Below, in pieces: positions 1-11,002 of a DNA stretch of 64,000 bases (the stretch's first letter is position 1; each line of letters begins with the position of its first letter). The translations under genes and the position numbers were made by a program. This stretch comes from Pochonia chlamydosporia 170 (Eukaryota; Ascomycota; Sordariomycetes; Hypocreales; Clavicipitaceae), in assembly GCF_001653235.2 (NCBI RefSeq), contig NC_035792.1:3286001-3350000 (forward strand). Reading direction: 5' to 3'. The notes beneath the pieces were generated by a model, which ran no database searches, was not told where the DNA came from, and saw nothing but the letters and a program-made list of their open reading frames with translations.

Positions 1-1068
1 AATCCCATTCATTGTGTAAATTGTTTTTGTTTAAGCGTTGTGAATCAACTCCTCGAGACAAGGGATGACATAGTGAAAGTTGCCGCCCCTCTTGCCATTT
101 TGAGCAGCAACAAGGCGAACGTGGAGACAATGGGGGTCCAATTTCCGACTGAGACCAGACCAAAAACCCACGGCCGATAAATTTGTTCTGCAGGGCAGCT
201 GTGTCCGCCTTCCCCCTGGCGTTCTCTGTACTCCGTATTTCCGTACTTTGTCTATTCTCTCAATGGTGGTGTCAGTTCGTTCGCCTAGCCATAAAAAACA
301 AGCAAGCTGCAACGGCCACACTTCGTGGCATTAGCGGCAAAAAATATAAAAAACAAAAATACTGCAATGGCGGCCGCTTTAGCCTAGCAATCAAGCACGG
401 TATACACTAATGAGCTTGTTTTGCTGTTAATTGGTTCAGAAATTTGCTTCATTCGGCCGTCGACGCGTGTTCTCACCGTCGACTGCTCCATACTGTGTCC
501 AGATTGGATCGTATTCTCCTCTCCTGCAGGCTTCCGGGCAGGGATACGGCCAGAACAGCTTCGATCTTGATTTATTTTATCTTCTTCCCTTGACTTGGTT
601 TGGCTCCACCAAGGGCGAGCTGCACGCTCCATGTTGGCTCTGTAGCCCATTCAGATAGGGACCGTGTCACAGAGCAATGGGTATACTGTCAAAGTGGACA
701 TTGTGATATCGGTTTGCTCGTTATTGCGCGTGGGCCAGAATTTGACCCATCCGTTCATACCGCCCTTTTTGACAGCCCAGGGTACGGGCGAACCGAAGTT
801 GCAGAAGGTATAGGAATTCACTGCCAGAAAGAAGAAAAAAAGGGATGATAACATCATCAACGTGTCTGCTGTGCGGTAGACTCTGTGCAGAGTGGAACAA
901 TGAGATCTGATTGATGGCGAAAAGGCTTCCGTTGACAACAGATTTGCGGCTGACAATCGGCCAAGAACCTGTATTGCAAACGAAAATCTTTCGTACAAGC
1001 CGCTCGGGATAGATGCCGGAGGTCTCTCAAATCATGCTGTCACTATTTCCGACTAAACAGTATGACCT
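1..1068. other. Intergenic, no gene recognised
   Basis: No open frame here resembles a known protein and none has a convincing start, intron set or codon pattern. One exact copy of the dispersed motif TACTCCGTA lies at 229-237. The stretch just before 1069 would hold the 3' end of the Yae1 gene transcript. Confidence 0.6.
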
Positions 1069-1755
1069 TCACCAATCCAGTGATTGCTTTGCCCGTGCGG
1101 GAACAGACGTGTTGAGCGGCTCAACGGGCACTGCGTCCATGCGTGGCCCATTGTCATCGTCCAGTATCGAAAGTTGAATCTGCCACAAATTCACCTGATC
1201 ATCGACAGTCTTGCTCCATTTCTGTATCAAGGGGTGTGCAGCGGCAACGTCGGGGAATAAAACTTGATCACCATCTCTAGCCGTAACGTCGTAGTTCCAG
1301 TTGCCGTCTGGTGCCCAGTACTCAGCTGAGAAGATCTTGGCGGTGCTCAGCTCGTCTCTCGCTGCATTTAGCAACTGCTCTGCCGCCTCTGCAGCTTGGC
1401 CAGATTGGCCCTTGATCGCGTCAGCAATGCCTTCGACAATCCCGAGTAGGTGTCCTGCACGAGCTCCAATCGTGGCACCTAGGCTGAAACCTTCATCGAA
1501 TCCAGCCTGGATGCTCGACTCCTTGGCCACCGTGATGCCTTCTCGATATCCAGCATTCGTATGTTCAGTTTCCAGACGCCGTATATCCGAAGGATGAGAG
1601 CCACTTTGCGCCTCTGGTTCGGTTGGTGAAGCCGATGCCGATCCAAAAACATCGTCGAGCTGATCAAGGCTTGCTTGCGGTTCCACCTGTGGCCCTCCGC
1701 CGATGTGTGCCAAGTAGGCATCCTCGGAAGAGTTCTCTATGGGCTGGAAATGCAT
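1069..1755 (-). CDS. YAE1: Yae1-family Fe-S assembly adaptor
   Basis: A single-exon, 228-residue protein. Residues about 69-109 form a run of glycines every four residues (GYREG...AGFDEG...GATIGARAG...GIVEG). This is the deca-GX3 helix signature of the Yae1/Lto1 family. In yeast, Yae1 works with Lto1 as an adaptor that links the cytosolic iron-sulfur targeting complex to the ATPase Rli1/ABCE1, which is needed for ribosome recycling; the same role is inferred here. The N-terminal 60 residues are acidic and low in complexity, as is common in fungal members. The start is an ATG at 1753-1755 and the stop is TGA at 1069-1071. Length fits the family. No neighbour within 1 kb suggests an operon-like partner. 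Confidence 0.85.
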   Translation of the reverse strand: MHFQPIENSSEDAYLAHIGGGPQVEPQASLDQLDDVFGSASASPTEPEAQSGSHPSDIRRLETEHTNAGYREGITVAKESSIQAGFDEGFSLGATIGARAGHLLGIVEGIADAIKGQSGQAAEAAEQLLNAARDELSTAKIFSAEYWAPDGNWNYDVTARDGDQVLFPDVAAAHPLIQKWSKTVDDQVNLWQIQLSILDDDNGPRMDAVPVEPLNTSVPARAKQSLDW

Positions 1756-3186
1756 GTTGCACTTGGTGACTATGGCGTTTTGGAGGTCTCAGTTGGATTT
1801 TCTGCTGACAAGGGCATGCATGGATGCTTGTTTCCCGCCCTTTGCAGTGTGAGCAGAAGCGTCTGGTGGATGTGTGTGCAGAACATTGAACCCACCAGAC
1901 CCGTCTGACAGAAAAACTGCTTCTCGCGTTGTTATCCACACTGTATCGCGCGATAAATTATGCACTGGCTCAATGGTGAGATACAGTGTGAATACTGTAT
2001 TCATTACTATCAGTCAGCCTTCCTTCCATCTCGCCTCCCTTGGTCACCCTGTTGCGCCCACAATTATTACTTTTTATCTTGAGAACGATTGACCGCCCCT
2101 TGGTCCCTCCCTCCGCAGAGATTGACCGAAATTAGTACGGAGTACCTTTCTTCTGTTTATTAGTAGTCTTGTCTTAGACATTGTGCTTAGCTCGTCTCCC
2201 CTTTCCGTATCGTAGAGATGCGTGTCGGAGAATGACTCGAGATCTAAGATGAAGCCTTGAGCCATGGGCTCGTAGAGGACGCTGGCACAAGTGAAGACAC
2301 GTGTGTCGACCTAAGAAGCCATTGCAAGCCAATTTCCACACGGCATTTGTATGGAAGCTGCAGTGTTTTGCCAGCTTCGTGGACGTACTGTAGTTGTTGG
2401 GCCACAGTGTAGTTGCTTTCCAGAGGTTGAAAACTTGACGTTGTATGCCATTGTCCACGAATGTATGTGATCATCACAGACAACAAATATCCCTGATATG
2501 GCACATACACGCTTTTCATCATAATCATAACAGAGGCCCTAGCTAGAAGACCATTCTTAGAATAGGGAACATATCAACACCACTATAGGGTAGCATATTG
2601 GCACCACCCCGAAATATCAAGTTGGAAGCATTGCCTTCCTCCTACTGGCCGGTTCATATTTCGGTTAGAGATATGAAGAATATGATATCAATATGCCCTC
2701 TCTTCTAGATTGTTGCAATGTCATTTAGAAGGGTAGGTCGCTAAGTCGAAGACGACATCTCTGTCATTGCGTGTTCATTGCGGACACGAACCGACTACCC
2801 AACCGCGGAATAAATGTGCGCTGCACTTCTAATGCAATTAGATTGAAAACCCTGGAAGAAGGGACACCTGAATGACCAAAGCTTGGCAACCCAATTCTAC
2901 CGTAATATGACATTCTTGTTAAGTGACATTCCCATTACAGATGGTTCTTCATCCTAAATTGCAATGCCGAGACCGTCCAAGCGCACCATCCTTGGCAATG
3001 TCACGACGTGGCTGTCTTGCATATTGAAAATTCGGGGATTATGATCTATCCAAACCCAGCTCATTTCATTCCATAATCATCGATACAAATTTCCTGCAAC
3101 AAATCTGGAAGGTGACAAGACTGATTGATGACAAATGGACTCCGCATCGGGTGTACGGAGTATAGAGGCTCTATTGTGATATTGAC
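1756..3186. other. Intergenic, upstream of yae1 and downstream of leu2-like gene
   Basis: The stretch holds the yae1 promoter and the 3' flank of the isopropylmalate dehydrogenase gene. Exact copies of the dispersed 9-mer TACGGAGTA lie at 2136-2144 and 3154-3162. No coding sequence is recognised. Confidence 0.55.
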
Positions 3187-4332
3187 CTACTTTCCTCCCA
3201 ACAGCTCGCGAAGAACACTGCAAACCGCGTCTCCTACTTCACGCGTGCCTGCATTTCCACCCATGTCCTTCGTTCTTATGCCGAAACCACCAGCTTCCTT
3301 GGACTCGAACACTCGTTCAACTGCCGATTCGATACAGGCAGCCTCGTCGGTCAGAAGGCATGAATACCTCAACAACATGGCAAGACTAAGAATTTGCGCA
3401 ACAGGGTTAACGATACCCTTTCCTGCAATGTCTGGTGCGCTTCCATGGACAGGCTCGTAGATGCCATTGCACTTGCCCTCTCCAGGAATTCCGGAAATGC
3501 TGGCGCTGGGTAATGTGCCAAGACTGCCGACTAGACCACCCGAGATGTCGGACAGGATATCACCAAAAGTATTGTCTGTATGGATAACGCCATTGAATCC
3601 ACGGGGATTCTTCACCATCAACATGGCCATACTGTCCGCAAGTTGGTGACGCAGCTCAATATCTGGGAACTCCTTCTTGAAAGTCTCTTCTGTGACTCTT
3701 CGCCAAAGCCTGCCACTCGCCAACACATTGGCTTTATCAGCGCTCCAAACGACAGCAGGACCACCGCCTCCCTTGCCGTCACCAGACTTGCCCAGGAGTC
3801 GCGCAACGGCTGCTGATACCCGAGCACACCTCTCCACTTCGTGTGGCTTGTATACCCAAAGATCTGAAGCGACGTCTGGTTTCTCAACCTTGTCACCAAA
3901 ATAAGCTCCACCGCAATTTTCCCGTACAACGATAAATTTGGTGCCGCGAATGATGTCCGGTTTCAGCGGCGACGCGTCAAGTAACGACGGGACGATCAGT
4001 TCGCAAGGGCGAAGATTTGCAAAAGCATCGAGTTTATGGCGAAGTTGAAGAATGCCCGATTCGGGATTTGGTGAGGCATCGGCCCATTCTGGGCCGCCAA
4101 CACTGCCGAAAAGTACAGCGTCGCTTTGAGCGGCCTTCTCCAATACTTCATCCGTAACAGGAACTCCATGCTTGTCGATGCTACTGCCACCGACGAGGTC
4201 GAAGGTGCGTTCGAACTTCAAGTTGGGTCGGAGTTCTTCGATGACATTCAGGACCTTCAGGGTCTCCTTCATGACCTCTGGACCTACATGGTCGCCAGGC
4301 AAGACGAGGAGCTTGAATATTGTTGTACTCAT
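3187..4332 (-). CDS. leu2: 3-isopropylmalate dehydrogenase
   Basis: A single-exon, 381-residue protein of the isocitrate/isopropylmalate dehydrogenase family. It oxidises and decarboxylates 3-isopropylmalate with NAD+ in leucine synthesis. Diagnostic segments are the substrate-binding LRHKLDAFANLRP (about residues 96-108), the VVREN...GGAYFG loop, and the metal/cofactor block NPRGFNGVIHTDNTFGDILSD. This is followed by GIYEPVHGSAPDIAGKGIVNP, the NAD-binding region near the C terminus. The open frame runs upstream to a TTG, but the first ATG at 4330-4332 gives the family-like start MSTTIFKLLVLPGDHVGPEV, so that start is chosen. The catalytic loop reads ENCGGAYFGDK, where I would expect a RELTGG-type loop in the main fungal Leu2. 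It may therefore be a second paralogue rather than the sole leucine enzyme. It is divergent from the short-chain dehydrogenase at 5068. Confidence 0.92.
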   Translation of the reverse strand: MSTTIFKLLVLPGDHVGPEVMKETLKVLNVIEELRPNLKFERTFDLVGGSSIDKHGVPVTDEVLEKAAQSDAVLFGSVGGPEWADASPNPESGILQLRHKLDAFANLRPCELIVPSLLDASPLKPDIIRGTKFIVVRENCGGAYFGDKVEKPDVASDLWVYKPHEVERCARVSAAVARLLGKSGDGKGGGGPAVVWSADKANVLASGRLWRRVTEETFKKEFPDIELRHQLADSMAMLMVKNPRGFNGVIHTDNTFGDILSDISGGLVGSLGTLPSASISGIPGEGKCNGIYEPVHGSAPDIAGKGIVNPVAQILSLAMLLRYSCLLTDEAACIESAVERVFESKEAGGFGIRTKDMGGNAGTREVGDAVCSVLRELLGGK

Positions 4333-5067
4333 TGTGAAAGACTCTGCGGGATTGATGAACAGATCGTTGTACAATCAATTGACGTCTTCGACCTTCTAAC
4401 CAAGGTGAAGTCGAGTTATAGCCATGAACAAAGCTCACTCTGTCTGTATTGCTCGCTTCCGAACTCGGCATCTAATCAACCGGCAATAAACGACTGAGGG
4501 CCATATCGGCGTCTCGCCCCACGTGGAACTGAGGTGTACGGTGGCTCTGCTGACAGCGTCTGGTTGGCATAGTTCTGCTGGTGTGATGGTGGGCACTGGG
4601 CGGCGTCAAGGGCGAGTTCAATGGAGTCTGGTCCGGTCTGGTCTGGTCTGGTGCGGGGAGGCATGGCATGGGCATGGAGGGCTGAGGTTGTGTTTGGGTG
4701 GTGAAAGTGAGACTGGCACATCCGATCCACCGGAGTGTGCCACTCTTGACCCTTCACTCTCGAGTCTTGAACGTCTTGGGCTTCATGCAGGTTCCACGTT
4801 CCGTCTGGTGCCATCCCAGCCTCGGAAAGCAAACAAGAATGAGGAGTAGCAGCGGGCTCATCCCCGTCATCCCCGCTTCAGCGACTACGGAGCGCCGTGG
4901 CTTTGTTGAAGATTGAACTGGCTGTGGAACAAATTGCTTGGACCAACGTTAGTTGTACAAAACTTCTTCAATATCAAGTGACTGTCTTGTCTTGCATTGC
5001 CAGCACCTTGTTCATTCTCAATCCACTACCCAACCCGATCAATTAACCCATCAATAATCAATTCACC
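4333..5067. promoter_or_regulatory. Divergent promoter between leu2-like and SDR genes
   Basis: This 735-bp gap separates two head-to-head genes and must hold both promoters. It contains a short direct repeat of TCTGG pentamers around 4626-4648 and CT-rich, CAAT-like leader sequence just before the SDR start (CAATTCACCATGG context). I looked for the Leu3 site CCGG-N4-CCGG and did not see it. Confidence 0.5.
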
Positions 5068-5880
5068 ATGGCCGGAGGACGTCTTCAAGGCAAAGTAGCT
5101 GTTGTCACTGGAGCAGCCTCAGGTTTCGGCAAAGGCATTGCAGAGAAATTCAGCAAAGAGGGAGCCAAGGTGGTCGTCGCAGATCTTACAGAAGATGCCG
5201 GAAAGGCAACCGCTTCTGAACTCGGCGGAATCTTTGTGAAGGCAGATGTTACCAAAGCAGCCGACTGGGAAAACCTGTTGAGCGAGAGTCTCAAGGCATT
5301 CGGTCAGTTGGATATCGTTGTCAACAATGCCGGCGTTACATATCCAAACAAGCCAACGGAGGACGTCACCGAATCAGAATTCGACCTGGTCTTCAATGTC
5401 AACGTCAAGTCTATCTATATTTCGACCAATGTCTTGCTTCAGAAGTACTTCTTGAAGGAGAAACGACCGGGTTGCTTTATTCAGGTCGCTTCTACTGCTG
5501 GCATTCGACCTCGTCCCCGCTTAACATGGTACAATGCTTCCAAGGGAGCTGTCATTACGACGACCAAGTCGTTGGCTGTGGAATATGGGCCAGCGCAAAT
5601 TCGCTTCAACGCTGTTTCACCTGTTGTGGGCAGCACCGGAATGTGAGTATCCCATCTACAGGCAGTGACATTAACACAGGCTAATGAACCGTGTAGGACG
5701 CATTTGTTCTTGGGCAAGCCTGATACCGAAGAGAATAGAGCAGGATTTGTTTCTACAGTTCCCCTGGGACGACCTTCTACGCCGGCTGACGTTGCGAATG
5801 CTTGCTGCTACCTAGCGAGTGAGGAGGCAGGTTTCATCACGGGTGTGAATATTGAGGTGGATGGTGGCCGCTGCGTGTAA
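5068..5880 (+). CDS. Short-chain dehydrogenase/reductase (FabG-like)
   Basis: A two-exon gene: exons 5068-5642 and 5697-5880, with a 54-bp GT-AG intron carrying a CTAATG branch-like site. The spliced product is 252 residues, the usual length of a classical SDR. It shows the NAD(P)-binding TGAASGFGKG (residues about 15-24), the NNAG motif, the catalytic serine in QVASTAG, and YNASK for the catalytic Tyr and Lys. It ends with the typical GGR C-terminal tail after GVNIEVD. Family knowledge supports NAD(P)-dependent oxidation or reduction of an alcohol or ketone; the substrate cannot be read from sequence. An aspartate follows the second beta strand (VVVADLTED), which favours NAD(H) over NADP(H). 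It shares a divergent promoter with the isopropylmalate dehydrogenase, which suggests co-regulation. Confidence 0.93.
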
Positions 5881-6386
5881 GATTTAGCGAAGTTATCGGA
5901 AGCAAAAATTCGAGGAAGTGGATTATGATTGCGTGAACTCGTTTGCACTGTGGTGAATGACTGCGTAGCCTCTTTCGCGAATAGCTGTATATTCCCCTTC
6001 AAGATGCAATACAATAATCTTGCTGCGGACCGGACAATGGAAAACTTCATGTCAAAATCAATAGATTGCCTTCCTAGAAGGTGTAAGCTCATCCGTAAAC
6101 AGGCAGGCGCACTCGGTTCGCACCTGCCACCTGCTGTGGCGTCCGCCAACTACGCCAACCCCACAACCCTACAACTAGTGTCAACCGGGTTTGGAGTCTG
6201 GAGAGGCGAACAGGGAACCTTGACTTGATCACCTCCGACATCGATCCTCTCCCCAAAACCCCAGATTCTGACCTTGTCGCTACATCACCTTAGCACTTGT
6301 TGTTTTGTGCTATCGTAATGCATAAACCGCTGTCAAATTAAAACCAGTACGCACGCGAACTGTATTAGTTGACAAGCTTTCTCTCC
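5881..6386. other. Intergenic, promoter of the C2H2/Zn2Cys6 regulator
   Basis: This holds the SDR 3' flank and the upstream region of the transcription factor. No other gene is visible. Confidence 0.5.
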
Positions 6387-9035
6387 ATGATGTCCTTGAA
6401 GATGGAAGAAGTTAGTCCAACAACACGGCCTAAACTCGCCTGCGATCAATGCAACCGCTCCTTCACTAGACCCAGTCATTTAAACCGACATCGACTCACG
6501 CACTTGCCTCACTCTCAAAGAAGAACTATTCAATGTTCATATTGCGATAGGAGCTTCTCACGGCAAGATGTTCTTCTCCGCCACTTGCGCGCATCGCATG
6601 ATATTGCCGTTGGGAACGGAGGCACCAGCCAAAAGTCATGTAATCGGTGTGTTCGTCACAAGCTGAAATGTGACAGGATTATGCCTTGCGGTTCCTGTTA
6701 CGCAGCCAAGACACCTGATACCTGTTCATATCCGTTTGTGAAACCTGTTCATAGTATGGACGGGTCTCAGACACGGGATACGGACCAGACTGGTGTGGTG
6801 CAAGATGAAAATCAAGAAGCGGGCTGTAACGGTGTTGACTTTGAGCAATATGAAGAGAATATTCCGAAGGACTACAGAAACTATGCTATACAAGCTTCAC
6901 CCAGCGCCGGATTCGCAGGTTTCGACCAAGGCTTCGGTCCCATGGTGCTGGAGGACGGCTGCAGTCCGGCCTTTGACAATGGGAACACGCCGAGTGATGG
7001 GAATGGAACGGTTTACTCTCAGTCTCTAGATGCTACGCTGCCTTTTGATTTCAGGGGAACTGGGTTTGACTGGCTGGATTTTGACATCTCGAATCTTCAG
7101 CTGCCTATCGACACCCAGCCGGCCATGGAAGAACATCCACCTCCTGCTCCAACAGTGTACAGCGTTCTACCGTCAACCAATATGATGCCCCCTCTCCCAG
7201 CTCTACCCCCAAGGCCGAAAGTGTTACCCTGGCCATTTGAACAGGGCAAAGAATCGAGACCGTCACGATTTCCCCTGCCCAGATTACACGATGTGCTGGA
7301 GCAGTCAGCGCAGCTTAGTCCAGGAGGTCAGCAGACTCCCGTCGACTGTCTAGTCCAACTGCTCTCTCAGCAGCAGCTGCCGAGTCCGAAGCAGATATCC
7401 TCACGCAACCTGAATTCAGGGGTCGATCTGCTGAATGAGCTCATCGATTCCTACTTCACCGGCTTCCAAATTATCCAACCGATTGTTCATGCACCAACCT
7501 GGGCAATCAGTGAATGTCCTACTGTGCTTTTGGCGGCTATGGTGTGTGTCGGATCGGTGGTATCCACTGATCTCAAATCTAGCGAGGTATCGGATGCTAT
7601 TGGCGAATTCTGTGCCTCTATGATTACTTGGCTGGTAAGCATTTGACAGAGGAACCTGACAGTTAATAGACGCTAACTCTGCTCAGGGAATATCTGACAG
7701 CGCCAACTACTCGAACATTTCATATTTGGCAGCTTTGTGTCTACATCAAATATATTCGTTGGGATCCGGAAACCGCCAATTGTATCAAAATGCAGATCGA
7801 ACTCGTGGAGTACTCATCGGGAGCCTACGTGGTCTGGGATTACTGAATGCACGACTCAATATTCAAGAGGAAACAGTTGAAAGCCATGGACCTGTCATAG
7901 ACCAGACGAATACGTACGCGGAGTGGAGGGCGTGGGCTACTCGAGAACGAGACAACCGTATCGCCTGGGCATCTTTCGAATATGACTGCAGTCTGTGTAC
8001 CTTGACGAACCGTCGCGGAGCTGTCGACTTGAGCGAACTTCCGGCAAGACTGCCATGTGCTGAATCTCTGTGGGAAGCCCCGTCGGCGAATGCTTGGGCT
8101 GCGTTGAAGTTTCGCTCCCCATCCAAAGCGCAAGGGGCTAAGTTGTCCAGTGTTTTGAAAGCAACAATGGCAGGACAGCCTCTGGGTGAACATGTTTCCA
8201 TGTGGGGGAGAAGATTGTGTGGCCAAGTCATTGGGCGCCTACTTTGGGATTTGAAGCAGCTGGAGGCATTGTCAACGACGGACTACTTTGACCTTCCTTC
8301 GCTATTCAAGGCTCACCAGCACTCGAAGACGTCGCTTCTTCGTGGGCTGGACTGTCTTTTGGAATCTATGGAGCAGCCGTGCTCTACCTCTGATCTAGTC
8401 AGCTACAAGTATGACCTCCCCCTTTTCACCCACGATGAAGTAAGTAAATGATTGAGACTAACTAATACTCTAGCATCTCGTCTCTCTTATGTCACTATTC
8501 CCACATGTACGCCGCAGACGACATCATGGACATCATCCTCTACATGGTGCGGAAAATTGTGTCCCTTGGCCCAGAAAAGGATAAAAGTGTTGCGATAGCA
8601 CGACGCCGCCTTTCCGCCGCCATGAAGACAGACAAGAAGCGCACACGACGTCTTTTATGGCATGCAGGTCAGATTGTAGCCGTCGCCAACGAGTTTTTGG
8701 TCTCTGCCCCCTGCGAAATCATGCGTTTGTTCATGGCATACATCTTTATTGTGGCATATGTCAAGTACAGCCCTTCGTCATTGCGGTCAGCTGACGGCGT
8801 TGGAGTCAGATTGGACATCAATTGCCGTAACATGGAGCAGAAGAAGGCAATAATGCATTGGATTCAGACAGGAGGACCTGCCCAAATTGGCTCCGCAGCG
8901 GACATCTTTGCGGATGGGTCAGCGGCACTCATCACGAGAGATGCGCAGAACATCTTTCAGCGACTAGGATCTTGGGGTCTCGCCGAGAAGTTTGCCAAGA
9001 TCTTGCAAAGTTTTGAGAATCACAGCGGATTATGA
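6387..9035 (+). CDS. C2H2 plus Zn2Cys6 transcription factor
   Basis: A large fungal regulator with two DNA-binding modules. Two C2H2 fingers lie at about residues 19-71 (CDQCNRSF...HLNRHRLTH and CSYCDRSF...HLRASH). They are followed by a Zn2Cys6 cluster at about 84-113 (CNRCVRHKLKCDRIMPCGSC...C). An acidic/proline-rich linker and a fungal-specific transcription factor middle domain fill the rest. Exon 1 is 6387-7634. A clear 52-bp intron (7635-7686) joins it to exon 2 from 7687, and the last exon ends with TGA at 9033-9035. The final splice is unresolved. Joining 8408 to 8474 keeps frame and yields about 843 residues, but removes a coding-looking segment (YDLPLFTHDE). The apparent donor at 8440 with acceptor 8473 would be only 34 bp and breaks frame. 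The ATG at 6387 is chosen because the frame upstream opens only at a TTG. It may regulate the flanking metabolic genes. Confidence 0.85.
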
Positions 9036-9107
9036 AAGTTGAAGTTGAATGAACAAATAAGTACCATTACATACAACGCCTAGCTAATGCAATAATGAAG
9101 AATGAGC

Positions 9108-10121
9108 TTAAAATATCGCCAGACAATTAGGCGGACTACTCACACCTCCCGGCATATTCAACGGCGCACTCGACACGAAGAACTCCCATCTCCCCAACCT
9201 CTGACACGTCCTACTCAACTCTTCCAAATCAAATAACTCACCTACTGCCAATCCCCAACCCGCAATCAGATACTCATGCATCAACAGCCCCGGCACCTCA
9301 CCCCCGTCCTCCGTCTTGTAACTCTCCTGCTTGGGATACACCTCAAAGGAAATAGCATCCCCAGCCACAGCCGCAAAGCCTTCATCCCATATCCATCTCA
9401 GCATCTCCTCCGTGCCCTCCACCCCAGCATGCTGCGGATTAGAATCCCCCGCATACGCCAACTTATCCGCCGGCCTCATCCTCGTATCCCACTCCCTCGT
9501 CACGCCTATCCTCACGAACAAAACATCCCCCCTCTTGAACACCACGCCCTGCTCCTCCGCAATCTGCTTCAGCACCCTCAGCGGAACAGCATGATTCGAA
9601 AACGTACTATACTCAACGCCGTTCCTCTCCGCCCACGCCACATAATCCAACAGCACACCACGCCCGCAAATCCCCTCCCTCGCCCAATGCTGCATGCCAA
9701 TCCTGTGATTTGACCGGTCCGTAATCTCCGCGGCAGTGACCCCCCCGTAGAATAACCTCCGCGAGGGGTCTTCAGGCGTGGGAAACGGCGCGGAGAAGTG
9801 TCTCAGCCCATCCCACTGCGACGACTGCTGCGGATTGAAAATGTAGACGTCGTCGAAGGCAGCGCCGCCCAGCAACGACACGATATGGTGCTGTGTAGGC
9901 GCGCGGTTGAAGTTCGCGATGTCCAGCTTTGTAAGGTCCCAGTTCAGAGAGACCCTGATGCCGGTTTTGATGCACTGGGCTGCTGAGGCGACTACCTCGG
10001 GCGTGAGGAGGGATAGGCGGCCTAGCCCTTCTTCACGGGAGTTTGGTGAACTTGGCCATACGCGCTTTTTGTCGGGGAGCGAGTCGTAGGGCGTTATGGC
10101 TGGGAGGATGGATTTTGTCAT
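9108..10121 (-). CDS. Cyclase-family (kynurenine-formamidase-like) hydrolase
   Basis: A single-exon, 337-residue protein of the putative cyclase family (PF04199 type), metal-dependent hydrolases related to bacterial kynurenine formamidase. Fungal members typically keep a SQWDGLRHF segment, seen here at about residues 100-108. They also keep a GRGVLLDYVAWAER segment followed by a strand-rich GDVLFVRIGVTREWD block, and an HEYLIAGWGLAVGELFDLEEL C-terminal region; all three are present. The strict HxGTHxDxP metal signature of bacterial members is not obvious, so the substrate is unknown. The start ATG is at 10119-10121 and the stop TAA-equivalent lies at 9108. It is convergent with the regulator at 6387, only 72 bp away, and tail-adjacent to a transporter. 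Confidence 0.85.
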   Translation of the reverse strand: MTKSILPAITPYDSLPDKKRVWPSSPNSREEGLGRLSLLTPEVVASAAQCIKTGIRVSLNWDLTKLDIANFNRAPTQHHIVSLLGGAAFDDVYIFNPQQSSQWDGLRHFSAPFPTPEDPSRRLFYGGVTAAEITDRSNHRIGMQHWAREGICGRGVLLDYVAWAERNGVEYSTFSNHAVPLRVLKQIAEEQGVVFKRGDVLFVRIGVTREWDTRMRPADKLAYAGDSNPQHAGVEGTEEMLRWIWDEGFAAVAGDAISFEVYPKQESYKTEDGGEVPGLLMHEYLIAGWGLAVGELFDLEELSRTCQRLGRWEFFVSSAPLNMPGGVSSPPNCLAIF

Positions 10122-11002
10122 GGTGAGCTGGATGTGTTTGACGGACGATGGATGAGTTGGGATTTCATACTATGCGTCCTGGGGGGATTTTGGGAAAAAA
10201 AAAGAAGTGAGGGGGGAATAAGAGATACTTTGAAAAATTGGATGATATCCCGCTTTGCGTACATTGGAGAGTAGTGGTGAGCTGGTATGGTGAGAGTTTG
10301 TTTAGGCCCTTGGGGTAGAGAGAATCTGGGGGTGGCACCGTCCGGATTTTGACGCTATTGATGATAGTGGTTGTGGTACCGCCCGAAGTTGAGTGGTTCG
10401 GAGGGTGTCTGGACCTCGGTGGGTTGACTGGGGCCAGTGGGGTAATAATGATTCTTGGATGATGAAGTCTGGAATGGGTTGGGTACTGTTGATTGAGATG
10501 ATCTTGCTGGCGGAGTGGTCTGATATGGGACTTGTGTGGGATTTTTGGAGTGACACTATGGTGATGGAATGTGAAGGACAGAAGGATAGTATGGCCAAGA
10601 TTTTGTGCTGTCTAGAGTAGAAACTCTACAACTAATATTACACAACTCATAACTTAAGTTCGATTTGGATCGTGAACAGAAATAAATCTTACACTACTCA
10701 ACATAGTAGTATTAGATTGTGATATTATTATAGTAATTGAAAGTAAAGACCGAGGGTATACAACACAACAGAAAGTAAATATCCCACACAAACCAATACA
10801 CCCCTAGCCTACACACAGGGTGGTTAAAAGTATTTAAACAAAGTACAAGGTTTCCATCCCGCGTTGTGTACCGAGATACACCGAGACGTGTTAGTGTATA
10901 CTAAAAGATATTAAGACGTATTAGTGTATGCCAACATATATTGAAATGTGTGAGTGTATACTTGCATGTGGGCAAATACGTTTCACCACAGACTCTACAC
11001 CA
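10122..11002. other. Intergenic, AT-rich, with tandem repeat
   Basis: This holds the promoter of the cyclase-family gene and the 3' flank of the transporter. From about 10620 it becomes AT-rich and contains the three-unit tandem repeat annotated separately. No gene is recognised. Confidence 0.55.
10885..10974 (+). repeat. Imperfect 30-bp tandem repeat, three units
   Basis: The units begin at 10885, 10915 and 10945. Units 1 and 2 share GACGTRTTAGTGTAT then diverge into an A/T-rich tail; unit 3 keeps TGAGTGTATA. The block lies between two genes and has no coding potential. Confidence 0.6.

Noticed and set aside
4333..4374. Upstream extension of the isopropylmalate dehydrogenase
   Set aside because: It starts at a TTG and is not part of the family N terminus; ATG at 4332 fits.
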